Shown here in pieces: positions 1 through 11,082 of a stretch of DNA of 64,000 nt. Position numbers and translations under genes: made by a program. Origin of the DNA: Ipomoea triloba (lineage: Eukaryota; Streptophyta; Magnoliopsida; Solanales; Convolvulaceae). The stretch's first letter is position 1. Each line of letters begins with the position of its first letter. The notes beneath the pieces are model-generated. The model was not told where the DNA came from. It saw only the letters and a program-made list of their open reading frames with translations, and searched no databases. The stretch is from assembly GCF_003576645.1 (NCBI RefSeq), contig NC_044922.1:25471341-25535340 (forward strand). The letters are read 5' to 3'.

Positions 1-32
1 GAGAGAGGGGGGGGGGGGGGGGGGGGGGGGGG
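1..32. other. Poly-G run, probable assembly artefact
   Basis: A short GA stretch runs into about 25 consecutive G and then directly into an open LINE reading frame in mid-domain. The upstream half of the LINE is missing at this point. A similar 94-base G run beside an n occurs at 54313-54406. Both look like sequencing or gap-filling errors rather than biology. Confidence 0.7.
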
Positions 33-2375
33 TTTGCAGCGCTTAAGCTCGACATGAGCAAGGCATATGATAGGGTAGAGTGGGGGTTCCTAGAAGCAGT
101 TATGTTGAAGCTGGGGTTCAGTGCGAGATGGGTGGCATTGATTATGTACTGTGTTCGAACTGTGGAGTACAATGTGTTAGTAGAGGGGGAGGAGGTGGGG
201 CCTATTAATCCGGGGAGGGGTTTGCGTCAAGGTGACCCGTTGTCCCCGTATCTATTTATACTGGTGGCGGAAGGGTTGAGCGTTGCGGTTAAACAGCAGG
301 AATAGTGTGGAGGTGTGCATGGCGTGGCGGTGGCGAGGGGGGCGCCTAGGGTGTCCCATCTCTTGTTCGCCGATGACTGTTTTATTTTCTTCAGTGCGAA
401 TACTCTTGAGGCTGGTGTGGTTGCTGCAATTCTGGGAGAATATGCGCTAGCTTCAGGCCAGGAGGTAAATTTCGATAAGTCTTCGCTCTCTTTTAGTGCC
501 AATGTGGGTCGTGAAGATAGGGAGGCTGTGAGTACACTATTAGGTGTTTCGGCAGGGGAGAGTGTAGGTCATTATTTGGGGTTGCCATCGTTGGTGGGGA
601 GGAACAAGAGAGAGGTGTTGGGGTTATTACGGGAGAGGATCATGTCGCGTATCAATAGCTAGAACAACCGCTTTTTATCGCGGGCTGGGCGTGAGGTATT
701 GATTAAAACTGTTTTACAAGCCTTGCCCACATACACGATGAATGTTTTTTTGCTGCCTCAGGAATTGTGTCGAGAGGTGGAAAGGATCCTAAATGAGTTT
801 TGGTGGAATGGTCGCGGGCGAGGTGGGATGCGATGGATGAGGTGGGAAAGTTTGTGTACGCCCAAGAAGGTAGGAGGGCTGGGATTCCGGCGAGTGCGGG
901 AGTTCAACATAGCGATGCTTAGTAAACAGGCATGGCGACTGGTGAAATTCCCTGACTCCTTGGTGGCACGGGTGTTTAAGGCGAGGTATTATCCTAGAAG
1001 TCAGTTCATGGATGCTAAGCTGGGGTATAATCCGTCGTTCATTTGGAGAAGTGTTTGGCAGACGAGGGCTGTGTTGGAACGTGGGGGCTGTTGGAGGGTA
1101 GGGGATGGTGGTACCATAAGGGTGTGGGGGGATGCATGGATTCCCAATAAGTTGAATATGAAGGTTGAGACGGAGATGCCGGAGTAGCTAGAGGGCACTA
1201 GATTCAAGGCCCTAATGCAGGTTGATCGTCGGGAGTGGGATACGGAGGTGGTGCAGGACATACTGAATGAGAGGGATGCGGGCTTGGTGTTGCGTATACC
1301 GTTGAGCCGTAGGGAGGGAGCATATACTCTTTTCTGGGCTGGCGATAAGCGGGGGAGGTTTACGGTGAAGAGTTGCTATCGCCTACTAACAAGGGAATTA
1401 GGGATGGAGGAGTGGAGTGGGTGGACGACAATATGGGGTATGCAACTGCCACCAAAGGTTAAGATATTTCTGTGGCAAGTTTGCATGCAATGTTTACCCA
1501 CAGCGGATGTTCTTCGAGGTAGGAGGGTGTCATGCATGGTGGAGTGCCGGTTCTGTCGTGTTAGGGAGGAGTCAGCGTTGCATGTGTTTTTCCAGTGTGA
1601 GGTGACGAAGTGCTGTTGGCAGAAGGTTGGGGTGGCGATGTATACAGGTGGGTGTACGACACTGAGGATGGGGCTGCAATATATATTTCAACATTTTGAG
1701 GAAGATGCCAGGTGTTTTATTTTTATGGTTTGGTGGAGTTTGTGGCAGTGTCGAAATGAGATTGTGTGGAAGGGAGGGGTTTTTGTGGCTGAGAGAGTTA
1801 TTACCCATGCGCAGAATATATGGCATGGGTGGAGGCAAGCTAATGGTATTGGAGAGGTGATGGAGCATAATGGACCAACTCCTCCGCAACAATGGCGCAA
1901 GCCAGAACATGGGCGGTGGAAACTGAATGTGGATGCTGCGTTTGAGGAGAGTTCGGGTACGACAAGCATTGGTATGGTCATACGAGATGAGGGGGGTGAT
2001 TTTATCGCTGCCAAAGCCATTCCAGGACTGCATACAGTTTCGGCTAGGGAGGCGGAAGCGGTGGGGGTTCCGGAAGCACTGAGTTGGTTGAAGGCCCGGG
2101 GAGTGACTAAAGTGGATGTGGAAATGGATGCTCAGGAGGTCTACTATGCTTTGCTAGGGCCTTCGGGAGATTCAGGATTTGATTTAATAATTGATGATGT
2201 AAAAGACATAGCAGCCACTATTGACGAGCTGCTTTTCTATTCTGTTAAGCGATCAGCGAACCGAGTCGCCCACTTAATTGCTAGGGAGGCTAGTTCTTTG
2301 TCTGGTTGTATTTGTTGGGTTACCATCCCACCTTTGTTCGCTTTGGATGCTTTACATGTTGATAATGAGAATTAA
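33..2375 (+). pseudogene. LINE (L1-type) ORF2, 5'-truncated, three in-frame TAG stops
   Basis: One reading frame (codons starting at positions divisible by 3) runs from 33 to the stop at 2373-2375, broken only by TAG at 303-305, 660-662 and 1185-1187. It encodes the C-terminal two thirds of a plant non-LTR retrotransposon ORF2. In order: reverse transcriptase palm with the DMSKAYDRVEW motif, GLRQGDPLSPYLF and the catalytic FADD box (about 375); thumb with YLGLPSL; a zf-RVT zinc-finger region with CxxC and HxxxxC ligands (about 1420-1610); and a C-terminal RNase H domain (LNVDAAFEES start, about 1920-2320). No indels are needed to read it through, so inactivation looks fairly recent. The TAG at 660 sits where related elements have Trp, which suggests TGG to TAG. 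Endonuclease and the start of RT are absent because the window or poly-G run cuts them off. A short A-run at 2420-2429 may be the tail. Confidence 0.93.
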
Positions 2376-4246
2376 GCTTTGAGTTTGCGTCAAAAATTTT
2401 TTTTGTTTTTTTCAAATTGAAAAAAAAAATTAAAATCTTAGCACTATTTTTTTTTTTGTGACAAAGGAACATTCAACTATTACTGGGATGTGTGAATTGA
2501 TTCTGTTCCTAATTAAGAGGAGGTTGATAATAATTAGACTTGTAACCATTCAAATATGAAAATTATGATCTACCCACTAGATCATCGGCAGCTATTGTCT
2601 CACAGAGGGGAGTAGGATTTGAGCTGGCTTACGTGTGTAACTTGGCGTTGATGTGGATCGGATCGGAGGATGATTTTTAGGCGCAAATTTTATTGTGGAG
2701 ACAAAACGACGTCGTTTTGATTAATGAAAACAGACAGATGAAACGGTCTCCGTTCCGCGCAACTGCAATATCAGTTCAACACAACTGTAGCATCAGTTCT
2801 GAAACGGTTGGCAGTCGGCCTCAACACAACTGCAGTATCATTTGAGAGGGAGGCGTTTCTCGTACTTATTGAAATGACGTCGTTTTGTGACCTTCGTCCA
2901 AAATGCATGTCCACGGTATAAGGACTGATTTTGAGGTACGTGGGTAGGGTGTACATGTAATTTCTTCAACTCAACAACTATCACTTTGATGTTCGATCAT
3001 GTGATGTATGATTGTGACCTCACTCCATCTGCAACTTCACTTCATCTCATCTTTCAATTCCCCTTTCGTTCCGCAACTACACTAAACTAGCTTTAAACTT
3101 TCCACCTACGTACGTGAAGCATCATGCGGCATGCTCTGATCTATTGTGGCCTTTCCAAATAAAAATAAGTTTCTTGCAGAACTTTTTGGCTAAAAGATAC
3201 AATATAAATTTGAGATATGGCTCAAATAAACCATTCCATTTGTATAATATGTCATCTAACTCTAAAAAGCTCTAAATAAGCCATTAAATTTGAAAAATAT
3301 GATACTATATTTTTACCTCCTTATAACTTAATTAGGATGACACATTACACTAGATTTTTGAACTACAACTCATCTATTTGTTGCTAATTTGAATGTCAAC
3401 TGTACTACTACTACTACTACTACTATTATTATTATTATTATTACCAATCGCATGCAAAGAAATAAAGTATGAAATTACATCGTTACCCACATGTATTTAC
3501 TTAGAAAAAATGGTATCAAACATAAATTTTTCTCGAAAAGTGAAAAATGATCTTAGTGGTCCCTCAAGGTTCAACATGTTACAATCTCGAAAAAAAAATT
3601 AAGAACCACTCTCAAATTATCTATAAAAATCGAACAGATCATATTAGATTTTTAAAGAGTGATATTTTCATAATTATCGTCATCTTCCCCTTGTATAACT
3701 TTTAAAAATCAAATGTTCTTTTAAAAAATCATGCTTCAGACCTTAAGTAGTAAAAAGTAAATCCTAAACCAAATAAAATCAAAACTCGATCATAAACTCT
3801 AAAATCCGTTTTTTTTTTTTTTTTTTTTTAAGGGAGGGAACCCAGTACAACTAATAGCTATCCTTTTGGATCGCTTTGTTAACTCTGTCTATCTCAAGAC
3901 GGTCCCTAATAATCTCCGGGGATCATGGAACTCAATCCAGTCGCATTGTTTTCTAAAAGATTTTTTCATTTGATCCAATACATACATAAAATAGAATTAA
4001 AACTGAAAATATAAATCTATTAGCAGTAATGTATGTATTCATCTGCATACAACAAAAATGATGAAAATGAATTTTATTATTAATTAGTATTATATCCACA
4101 ATATCATATGAAAAAGTTGCATGCAACAATAATACTTAAGTCGCTATTTCTAAATCTAAAGATTTCCACCATATATATATTTATAATTAATCCAACACAC
4201 AAAACATATATTTTGGTCGTTTAAGCAGATTTTTCGTTGTCATAAA
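2376..4246. other. AT-rich intergenic region
   Basis: No gene seen. It holds the possible LINE poly(A) tail (2420-2429), a perfect 18-bp palindrome built on ACGACGTCGT at 2702-2719 with a second copy of the GACGTCGTTTTG half near 2875-2886, a CTA/TTA trinucleotide microsatellite (3402-3443) and a T-run near 3811-3829. Confidence 0.6.
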
Positions 4247-5725
4247 TCATTGTTTTCGAGGTGTGTTCTTCAAGAACATGAGACGCAGATCAGCAGCGTC
4301 TATCACCTTATCATCTTCACCCTCGGGTCTATAATACCCTGTTACAGGATCCGGATACCATGAAGCCGCCGCCTTGTCTACCGCTTCATTTCCACTTTTC
4401 GGCGTAGCATTGCTATTGCTATTGCTCTTTGCCCTTCCACTCGCCACCGCTCCCTCCGCCGCATATCCCCTCCTGCAACCATATCACCGCCGTTTTCAAA
4501 CCATCCATATCGTTATAATATACCCCCTTCATCCCGTGTCTGTTTCTATGGTTAGGAGAAAAGTTATTTTTAATTTAAATTTGTATAATACTAAATTTAA
4601 TATTAGTATATAAAATTTATATATTTAAAAACTACCCTAAAAATATTATTAAATATAAAAAATCATAAACAAGACTGATAAAATAAACATGATTTAAAAT
4701 TCGCTAAAGGGTGCCTAGAGCCTAGGGCTTAGGCATATTTTTGTATTTTATTTTTTATTTTTTATTTTAAAAATGTTTAATTTTTTAAGACCGGTAATTA
4801 TAAATTATTTAATGCTTTAATAGTTAATACTAAAATATTAAATATCAACTTACGATTTTGAACAATTTAGAGTTATTAATTGGCGACCTAGTCTAGGCCT
4901 AACTGCCTAAGAGGCCTCCCTAGACCACCACCAGTTGTAGTGATATGTTAAGCTCAGGGCCGGATTAGAAAATTTTCTAACATTTTTTACATACAAAGTA
5001 ATCATGACAAAAAATTATACCAGATGTTCCAAATGTTCTTTAGATTGTTTAGATTATACAAAGTAATCATTTAAAATTTTCTTTAGATTGTTTCTATTTT
5101 CAATGCTTTTTAGAATAACATTATATAAAATAATTTTAAAAATTGTGTATAAGAAAAGAACAAAAACACCTAAATATTTTTAAAAAGTTCTCCTCAGTCC
5201 GATTTTTTTTGTTCTTTTCTTCTTTCACTTCCTAGACAGAACACAGTAACTCAAGGTGATTATAATTCAAAAGTTATATATATATATAGAATTACTCATA
5301 AGAGGATTATAAATTTATAGCCCTAAATTCCTAATGCCTTATAGGTTGTTGTGTTGTCTGTGTAGAATGTTGCGGTAGGGTGTTGATTCTAATAGATAAT
5401 TAGGTATCCCATGTCGGTTCTATTTCTAAATTTAATTTATTTAATTAAGCGTCGATTCCTGAAAGTTTCAGGAGTCCCATCTATTCTTAATTTTTTGTTT
5501 TCTAATAACACTATATATATATATATATATATATATATGAATGGCCCCTTCTATCATGGGCTTTAGCCCCGACCCTGGTTAAGGGCCGGGCAATATTTTT
5601 GCAACACCGGAAATAAGATGGATGGGATAATTAACGATGGAGTAGTACCTGCAGATGGCGGCGACGGATATTCTGTGAAGGACGAAAGAAGAGAGCTGCT
5701 TGGCTGTGGAGAAATTGCGAGCCAT
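4247..5725 (-). CDS. LEA_3 family (SAG21/LEA5-like) protein, two exons
   Basis: Exon 1 is 5725-5649 and exon 2 is 4472-4247; the 1176-bp intron has GT at 5648-5647 and AG at 4474-4473. The joined frame gives 100 residues. The N-terminus MARNFSTAKQLSSFV is a mitochondrial or chloroplast-like presequence typical of LEA_3. The splice creates CRRGYAAEG, matching the family RRGYAA motif. The C-terminal half carries the signature WYPDPVTGYYRPEG followed by IDAADLRLMFLKN. Family members are about 95-105 residues, so length fits. LEA_3 proteins (Arabidopsis SAG21/LEA5) are organellar stress and senescence proteins linked to oxidative-stress tolerance, without known enzymatic activity. Exon 1 is only 77 nt and easily missed. 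The intron contains a CCTAGG-family foldback fragment and AT microsatellites. Paralogue identity within the family is not settled. Confidence 0.93.
4700..4930. repeat. CCTAGG-rich foldback fragment in LEA intron
   Basis: GC-rich ends (TGCCTAGAGCCTAGGGCTTA near 4711 and GCGACCTAGTCTAGGCCTAA near 4884) flank an AT core. It matches the style of the larger element at 57075-57525 and the fragment at 25020-25130. Confidence 0.55.
5511..5537. repeat. (AT)n microsatellite
   Basis: Uninterrupted AT dinucleotides inside the LEA intron. Confidence 0.9.
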
Positions 5726-5875
5726 TTTAAAATTCTAATGAATTAATGTGTACAATATACGCTGCAGCGGCGAAAAGAGTGGTTTAGGAAGATTTGCCGA
5801 CGTTCAGGCTTACGAATTAGTTTGAGTGTTCTCTGATCGTCGGGAACTGCAATATGAGGGGCAGACGGTTGTGTG

Positions 5876-5943
5876 TATATATAGGTGCTGATCGAGTGGG
5901 GAAGATCGACATTTCCCTCAATTCACTGCTTGTTCGACACGTG
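5876..5943 (-). promoter_or_regulatory. LEA promoter: TATA box and ABRE/G-box
   Basis: On the minus strand a TATATATA box (5883-5876) lies about 150 nt upstream of the LEA start codon. About 55 bp further upstream the palindrome CACGTG (5938-5943) reads CCACGTGTC on the gene strand, a canonical abscisic-acid-response element (ACGTGTC core). This fits known ABA and stress induction of LEA genes; function here is inferred. Confidence 0.7.
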
Positions 5944-6097
5944 GTTGGTGCTTCAACCTGTTTCAACTTTCAACCCTTTTCGTAGCGTCTTTTTCTCCGG
6001 TCACAGTTATAATCAATCTGAAATTCACAGGTTTTGTTTAGTTTTGCTTCTTTTTTTTTTTTTTTTTAATCTCTTAATTTTTTTAATCCAATAAAGC

Positions 6098-6912
6098 AAT
6101 TTTCACTTTTAGTTATAGATTGATACATGTTATCACATTTAGTTCTACTATTTTAATTTTGACTTATTACATCCTTGAGTTTTATTTGATTGCAACAATT
6201 AGTCCTCCATTTAACATTTTGTCACTTCACTATATAATTTTTTTTTTTGAAAACCAACCCACTTCACTATATAATAAAGATGGTTAACATATAATTTTAT
6301 CTTTCAAATGTAATTGCTCTCGGTCTCTTATAAACTCCTCTAATTGAATATTAAATTACATGTTAGTCATATTTATTAAATGGTGGATTAATAACATTTT
6401 AGAAGAGTTAATTCCGATTTGGTCTCTCGACTATTGGGATTTCACCACTTTGGTCCTCGACAATTTTTCTTGCCCAATTAAGTCCTTGACTTTGAAAAAA
6501 TTAACCAATTTGGTCCTCCGTTTATTTTACCATTTGATATCCGTTAAATCAGGACCAAATTGGTAATTTCACTATAGTCAAGGGACCATTTCAGTCAAAA
6601 TTAATTACCGAAATGGTCCCTTGACTATTGAGATTTCACCAATTTGGTCCTGATTTAACACCAAAATAAACGGAGGACCAAATTGGTTAATTTTTTCAAA
6701 GTCGGGGACTTAATTGGGCAAGAAAAATTGTCGAGGACCAAAGTGGTGAAATCCCAATAGTCGAGGGACCAAATTGGTAATTAACTCCATTTTAGAAGGA
6801 AGATTAATTATGACAAGTAAATGAAAGTCAAAGATATAATGTAATAAAATTAAAAGTGCGTGACTAATGTGACAATATTATAATCGTCGAGACTAAAAGT
6901 GCAATTCGCTCA
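6098..6912. repeat. Outer foldback element enclosing a MITE
   Basis: The left arm (TTTTCACTTTTAGTTATAGA near 6099) and the right arm (GAGACTAAAAGTGCAATTCG near 6888) are imperfect inverted repeats. The separate element at 6405-6787 sits inside, so this is a nested pair. No clean duplication was found for the outer element. Confidence 0.5.
6405..6787. mobile_element. Foldback MITE, Mutator-like, 10-bp TSD
   Basis: Terminal inverted repeats start GAGTTAATT and end AATTAACTC, and nearly the whole 383 bp is palindromic (arms contain GGTCCTCCGTTTATTTT and its complement). It is flanked by direct repeats CATTTTAGAA at 6395-6404 and 6788-6797. A 9-10 bp duplication with long inverted repeats is typical of MULE-derived MITEs. 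A second copy is at 20119-20577. Confidence 0.85.
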
Positions 6913-6958
6913 ATCCAATATATTCAAAATGCTCATAAATATAATACAATGAAATTTA

Positions 6959-7342
6959 GGGTGTGTTTGGAAAACAGGAAAATGACTTCTCTGGAAAATG
7001 TTTTCTGAAAAATGAGTTCATTTTCGGTGTTTGGATGTACTCTGGAAAACTGTCTGTGTGTGTTTGGTTCATTTTCCGGAAAATGAGTGGAAAATGAGTA
7101 AAAATGTATAATTATATTATTTTATTATTTTATTTAAAATATAAAAATATATAAATTAATAATATTTATTAGAAATTAGAAATAAAAAAAAATTTACAAA
7201 AAAAGTCGCACAACACCATTTTCTGATTCCGAAAAATGACTTCTGGATTTTTTGTCGGGAAGTCATTTTCCGGATGTCGCCAAACACCAAAAGCTCGGAA
7301 AATGATTTCCGAAAATTATTTTTCGAGTTACTAAACACCCCC
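6959..7342. repeat. Foldback MITE, GTGTTTGG ends
   Basis: Left end GGGTGTGTTTGGAAAACAGG and right end CTAAACACCCCC are inverted, and subterminal GGAAAATGA/TCATTTTCC motifs recur in both arms. Superfamily is unclear, perhaps hAT. Confidence 0.6.
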
Positions 7343-7418
7343 TTAGTAAAAGGAATAATTGCATTTGTTCTTCTTTTTCTTTTCTTTTTTTTTTGTCTCG
7401 TTACTATTATACAATTTA

Positions 7419-7716
7419 GGGTGTGTTTGGTTGGTGGGTTTAGACATAAGAAATAGGTATGAAAGTGATTATTAGTGTTTGGTTGATAGGTTTTGAGAAT
7501 GCTACTATGGTTTTGGAATACCCCATTAATGAAAAAATACATACCCTTATTAAATAAGGGTTTCATTTTCCTTCCTCCTTTCTTCCCCAACTATTAATAA
7601 TTATTCTCATTCCACCCAACTACCAAACATGCTAAATACTTTCACCAAAACCCATTACTCATACTAAGTATTTGATACTCATTCCGATTCCGATTCTCAT
7701 GTGCGAACCAAACGCA
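7419..7716. repeat. MITE-like repeat, copy 1
   Basis: About 298 bp, starting GGTGTGTTTGGTTGGTGGG and ending GCGAACCAAACGCA, inverted at the tips. A close copy lies at 33130-33429, colinear along its whole length with scattered substitutions. Confidence 0.75.
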
Positions 7717-9098
7717 GTCTCTCATTTTCAATTTTAATCAATGTAGTCCTCAATTATTTTACCATGTTGTAAATTTTGTATCTTAAGATATAAATTAATT
7801 AATTTAATCCCTTTAAAATGAAAGTTGATACAAGTAAACAATTGATGAACTATATTCATCATCATAATATATTGTTGTATATGATCATAAATTTAAATCT
7901 TAATATACATAAACACTAAATCTTAATATACATAAACATAAAGTATTCCAAGACTAATAGTCTAATACTAATGAAAATATTGGAACCAGCCAAAGAATAA
8001 TGGAGACAAGAGTCTGAGAGCCCATGAAGATGGTCTGGGCGACGAAAGATAGATGACCCTGACCAAAATAGAGGATCCAAGCCCAAGGCGATCAAGGACC
8101 CTATATGATTGTGCCCGCATGGCAAGCAGGCACCCAGGTGGGCATACCTGGCGGCCAGCCCCCAAGTCCCATAGGCCTGGAACTAGGGTCCAATCTCCGC
8201 GACCGGCCGATTCCGCCAACCTTCGTAGCTTAAGAGTATGGATCTTGATTTAATCATGTGGTTATACCACATATATATTTAGCCACAATTAGTTACAACT
8301 CCCTTGTATCAATAGGCATTGTCCAGTTATTATAACATCATGTTCAGTTATTACAATCTACTTGTAATATTCAGGCTCTAATCAACTCAATTTCACTATA
8401 ATTCTTCTCTCTATCTTATCCATTTTATCCCATTATTCGCGAACTTATATACTGATATGAGTAAATACATACTCGGGTTATATAGTTTCATCATTGAACT
8501 AATACAATACTCGAACCGTCAATCTAAATGGGCAATTATTCAACACATTCACTAGCTATGTCGAGATCGAGATGAAGCATTCTTAGCAGGAAGTATTGCA
8601 TGGTCTTTTTGATACATATGTATGGGGGATTAAAGGCAGTTGCATGCTTATGGGTCCATTGGATCTAATCTGATTGGTTGTTTTCAATGCACTTAAAGAT
8701 ATCTGAACTTGACTAACTACCAAATTGATACGTGAACTTGACTAGATGTTGTCTAAAACTTCAAATCATGCATCGTCACTATTTGTCTACACCCTAAACC
8801 AATGTAATCATGGGTCATATCAAAGATATGATGTTTAAATTGTGATTTTTTTTTTCCGTTAGTTCCATTAACGGGAACTTATTGAAACTATTTACAATTT
8901 AAATTTTTTATAATATTATGTTTAGTATAATAATATATAAAATTTATATATTTAGAAATTATATTAAAAGTATTAATAAACACAAATAAAATTCAAATTT
9001 AAAAACTATAAAAAAAATTAAAGAAAATAAGCAAAGAAAAATAATTATTTAACCAATAAATAAACATGGCAAATAAAATGAAATAGAGAAATGATGGT
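7717..9098. other. Intergenic, with a possible LTR fragment
   Basis: Mostly AT-rich with no gene. About 7985-8460 is more GC-rich, then changes to a TTGTATCAATAGG...CTTCTCTCTATC tail of the kind seen in the R/U5 part of plant LTRs. No TG...CA ends or duplication could be fixed, so the LTR reading is tentative. Short ORFs on both strands here resemble no protein I know. Confidence 0.4.
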
Positions 9099-10490
9099 CA
9101 CTAATACAAAAAAGAATATAGGAGACTGATTTTTAGTCACCCAAGGGTAGTGTATTTTTAAAAAAAATCGCAATGACAATTTCGTAAATAATTGATCAAG
9201 AATCCGCGTCTATTGTTAATTAACATGGACGCGATTTAAAAAAAAAACGCTTTTACTTTTCGTGACCGTTCCTCGTAGAAACGGTCTCGAAAAGTACATA
9301 TTAAAAAAAAAAAGTTAAAAGGTAGATTTTCCGCGACTACGGAAAGTTTGGATTTTTTTTTTTAAAAGAAAAAAAATTCTTTTTACTTTCCGCTACCGTT
9401 TCTAAGTTAAACAAAAACGTGACCAAATCATATCTACACTCTCTCACTCTCACTCTCATCAAATCTACCGTGTACATGGCACCACTGCGCGACGCCTCAC
9501 TCTCTCACTCTCCCAGATCTAACGCCTCCACCACTGCGATGCAACGACTGCCACAGTCGCCGACGCCACCGCTGATATGCTCTGTCGTTTCTGGCGAGAC
9601 CGACGCTACCACTGCCTCCCCTACGACGCTGGCGCTGACGATACCACGGCCACAGTCGACCCCTCCGCCCTAGCTTCAGCTAGCCGACGTCCCAACCACC
9701 GTTGTCGCCGCTGGCCGCCAGGTATAGTTTTTTAATGGTTAATAATGTGTGTTTTATTATTATTTTGATAAATGTGATATTTTATTATTTTTAGAAAATT
9801 TATATTAATTTGTGATTAGTTTTTATATATTTTTTTTTATATTATTATGTTAAAGAATATGAATTTTGGCAAAAATATGTATAAATTTATGATTATTTGT
9901 TGTGCTTATATATTAATGTGTGTATGTTAATACTTTTGAATTTTTTTTTCAAAATTTGATAATTTTTTAGGTGAATTATTGTGATTAAATATTAAAGTGT
10001 GTATACCTATGGGGCAAGAATTACTATTATTATTCTATTTTGAATTTTGCCTTTTTAAATGTTAAATTTTGAATTTCAATATTTTTTTGTGAAATAGGTA
10101 TTTTGATGAATTAGTTAGTTTGATAAATTAAGTATTTGATTAGTTAGGTATATATATTGAATATGAATTATGTAGTTTGATGAATTAGATTAAATTTGAT
10201 GAGTTATGTATACTTTCATTATACATTTGGTATTTTGATGAATTGAGTGCTTTGATTAAGAATTAGGTTCTTTGATGAATTAGGTAATTTGACAAATTAG
10301 GTATTTGATTAGTTAGGTATATATATATATTTTGAATATGAATTATGTAATTTGAATTAGATTGAATTTGAAGATGAATTAGGTATGAAATTTGATGAGT
10401 TAAGTATACTTTAACTATACATTAAGTATTTTGATTACGAATTAGCTAGGTAATTTGGTTTCAATTCAAATCACCTAATAGCGTTTATAA
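9099..10490 (+). mobile_element. CACTA (En/Spm) 5'-end fragment
   Basis: Begins CACTAATACAAAAAAG at 9099, very like the CACTAGTACAATAAAAG terminus of the delimited CACTA element at 44323. Subterminal GC-rich motifs such as TTTCCGCGACTACGGAAAG (about 9330) and ACCGTTTC repeats follow. Next come a CT-rich leader-like segment (9425-9720) and a long AT intron-like stretch with repeated TTTGATGAATTAGGT, whose complement also occurs upstream of the transposase in the other element (46390-46620). No right terminus was found. Confidence 0.6.
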
Positions 10491-11082
10491 ATGCGTATGT
10501 CATTGTGTTTGGTTTGGGAACGTCCTTCTCTTCAACAGGTTAGAGTTTTGAAAAGCTAAAGTTGATGTTCTAGTGAGCGTAAATGGCAGAAGGGAGGAAG
10601 AAGGGGGGGAAGAAATTAGGTAAATATATTAAGTGGTATTTGAAATTTAAAAAATGTCCATGGTCTAAATGGTGTTTAATGGGCTTATATAACAAAAGGA
10701 CTAAATTTGATTAACGTAAGATAGATTTGAGGGATCGAATATGTTCAAATTGGAAACCGAGGACTACATTGCAAATACACTAATAATTGAGAGACCAAAA
10801 GTGCAATTCCCCAAGTTCTTTTTTGGTAGAACAAGGCCACAAGCAATAGGAAGATAAGTAGGTCATGAAACCAGAACCAGGTAGGCAGTAGGACTGGGGC
10901 TTGGCATATACACCATGTAATCAAGTACAAGAAACAGATACATCGCTATTGTTTCTCTAAAATGAGGGAAAAGGACACGAGTTATAAAGTTATTTATAAG
11001 GTTAACATCACAGCTGCTCAACATCCATATTCTAGTATCAAAACATCAATTAATTCTACATGCAGGTAACTTGTTTACCAGT
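10491..11082. other. Intergenic and U1A 3' flank
   Basis: No ORF of interest. Short inverted-repeat scraps (AGAGACCAAAAGTGCAATT near 10791) recall the outer element at 6098-6912. The U1A 3' UTR should lie in the last few hundred bases; no definite poly(A) signal is assigned. Confidence 0.4.

Noticed and set aside
33..2375. TAG recoding (stop suppression) in the LINE
   Set aside because: Only TAG appears, but three random nonsense changes can easily all be TAG. Nothing such as a suppressor tRNA or recoding signal is seen.
7156..7590. 144-codon minus-strand ORF
   Set aside because: Lies across two foldback MITEs and is low complexity.
7968..8253. GC-rich ORFs near 8000-8250
   Set aside because: Overlapping on both strands in an LTR-like block; no recognisable protein.
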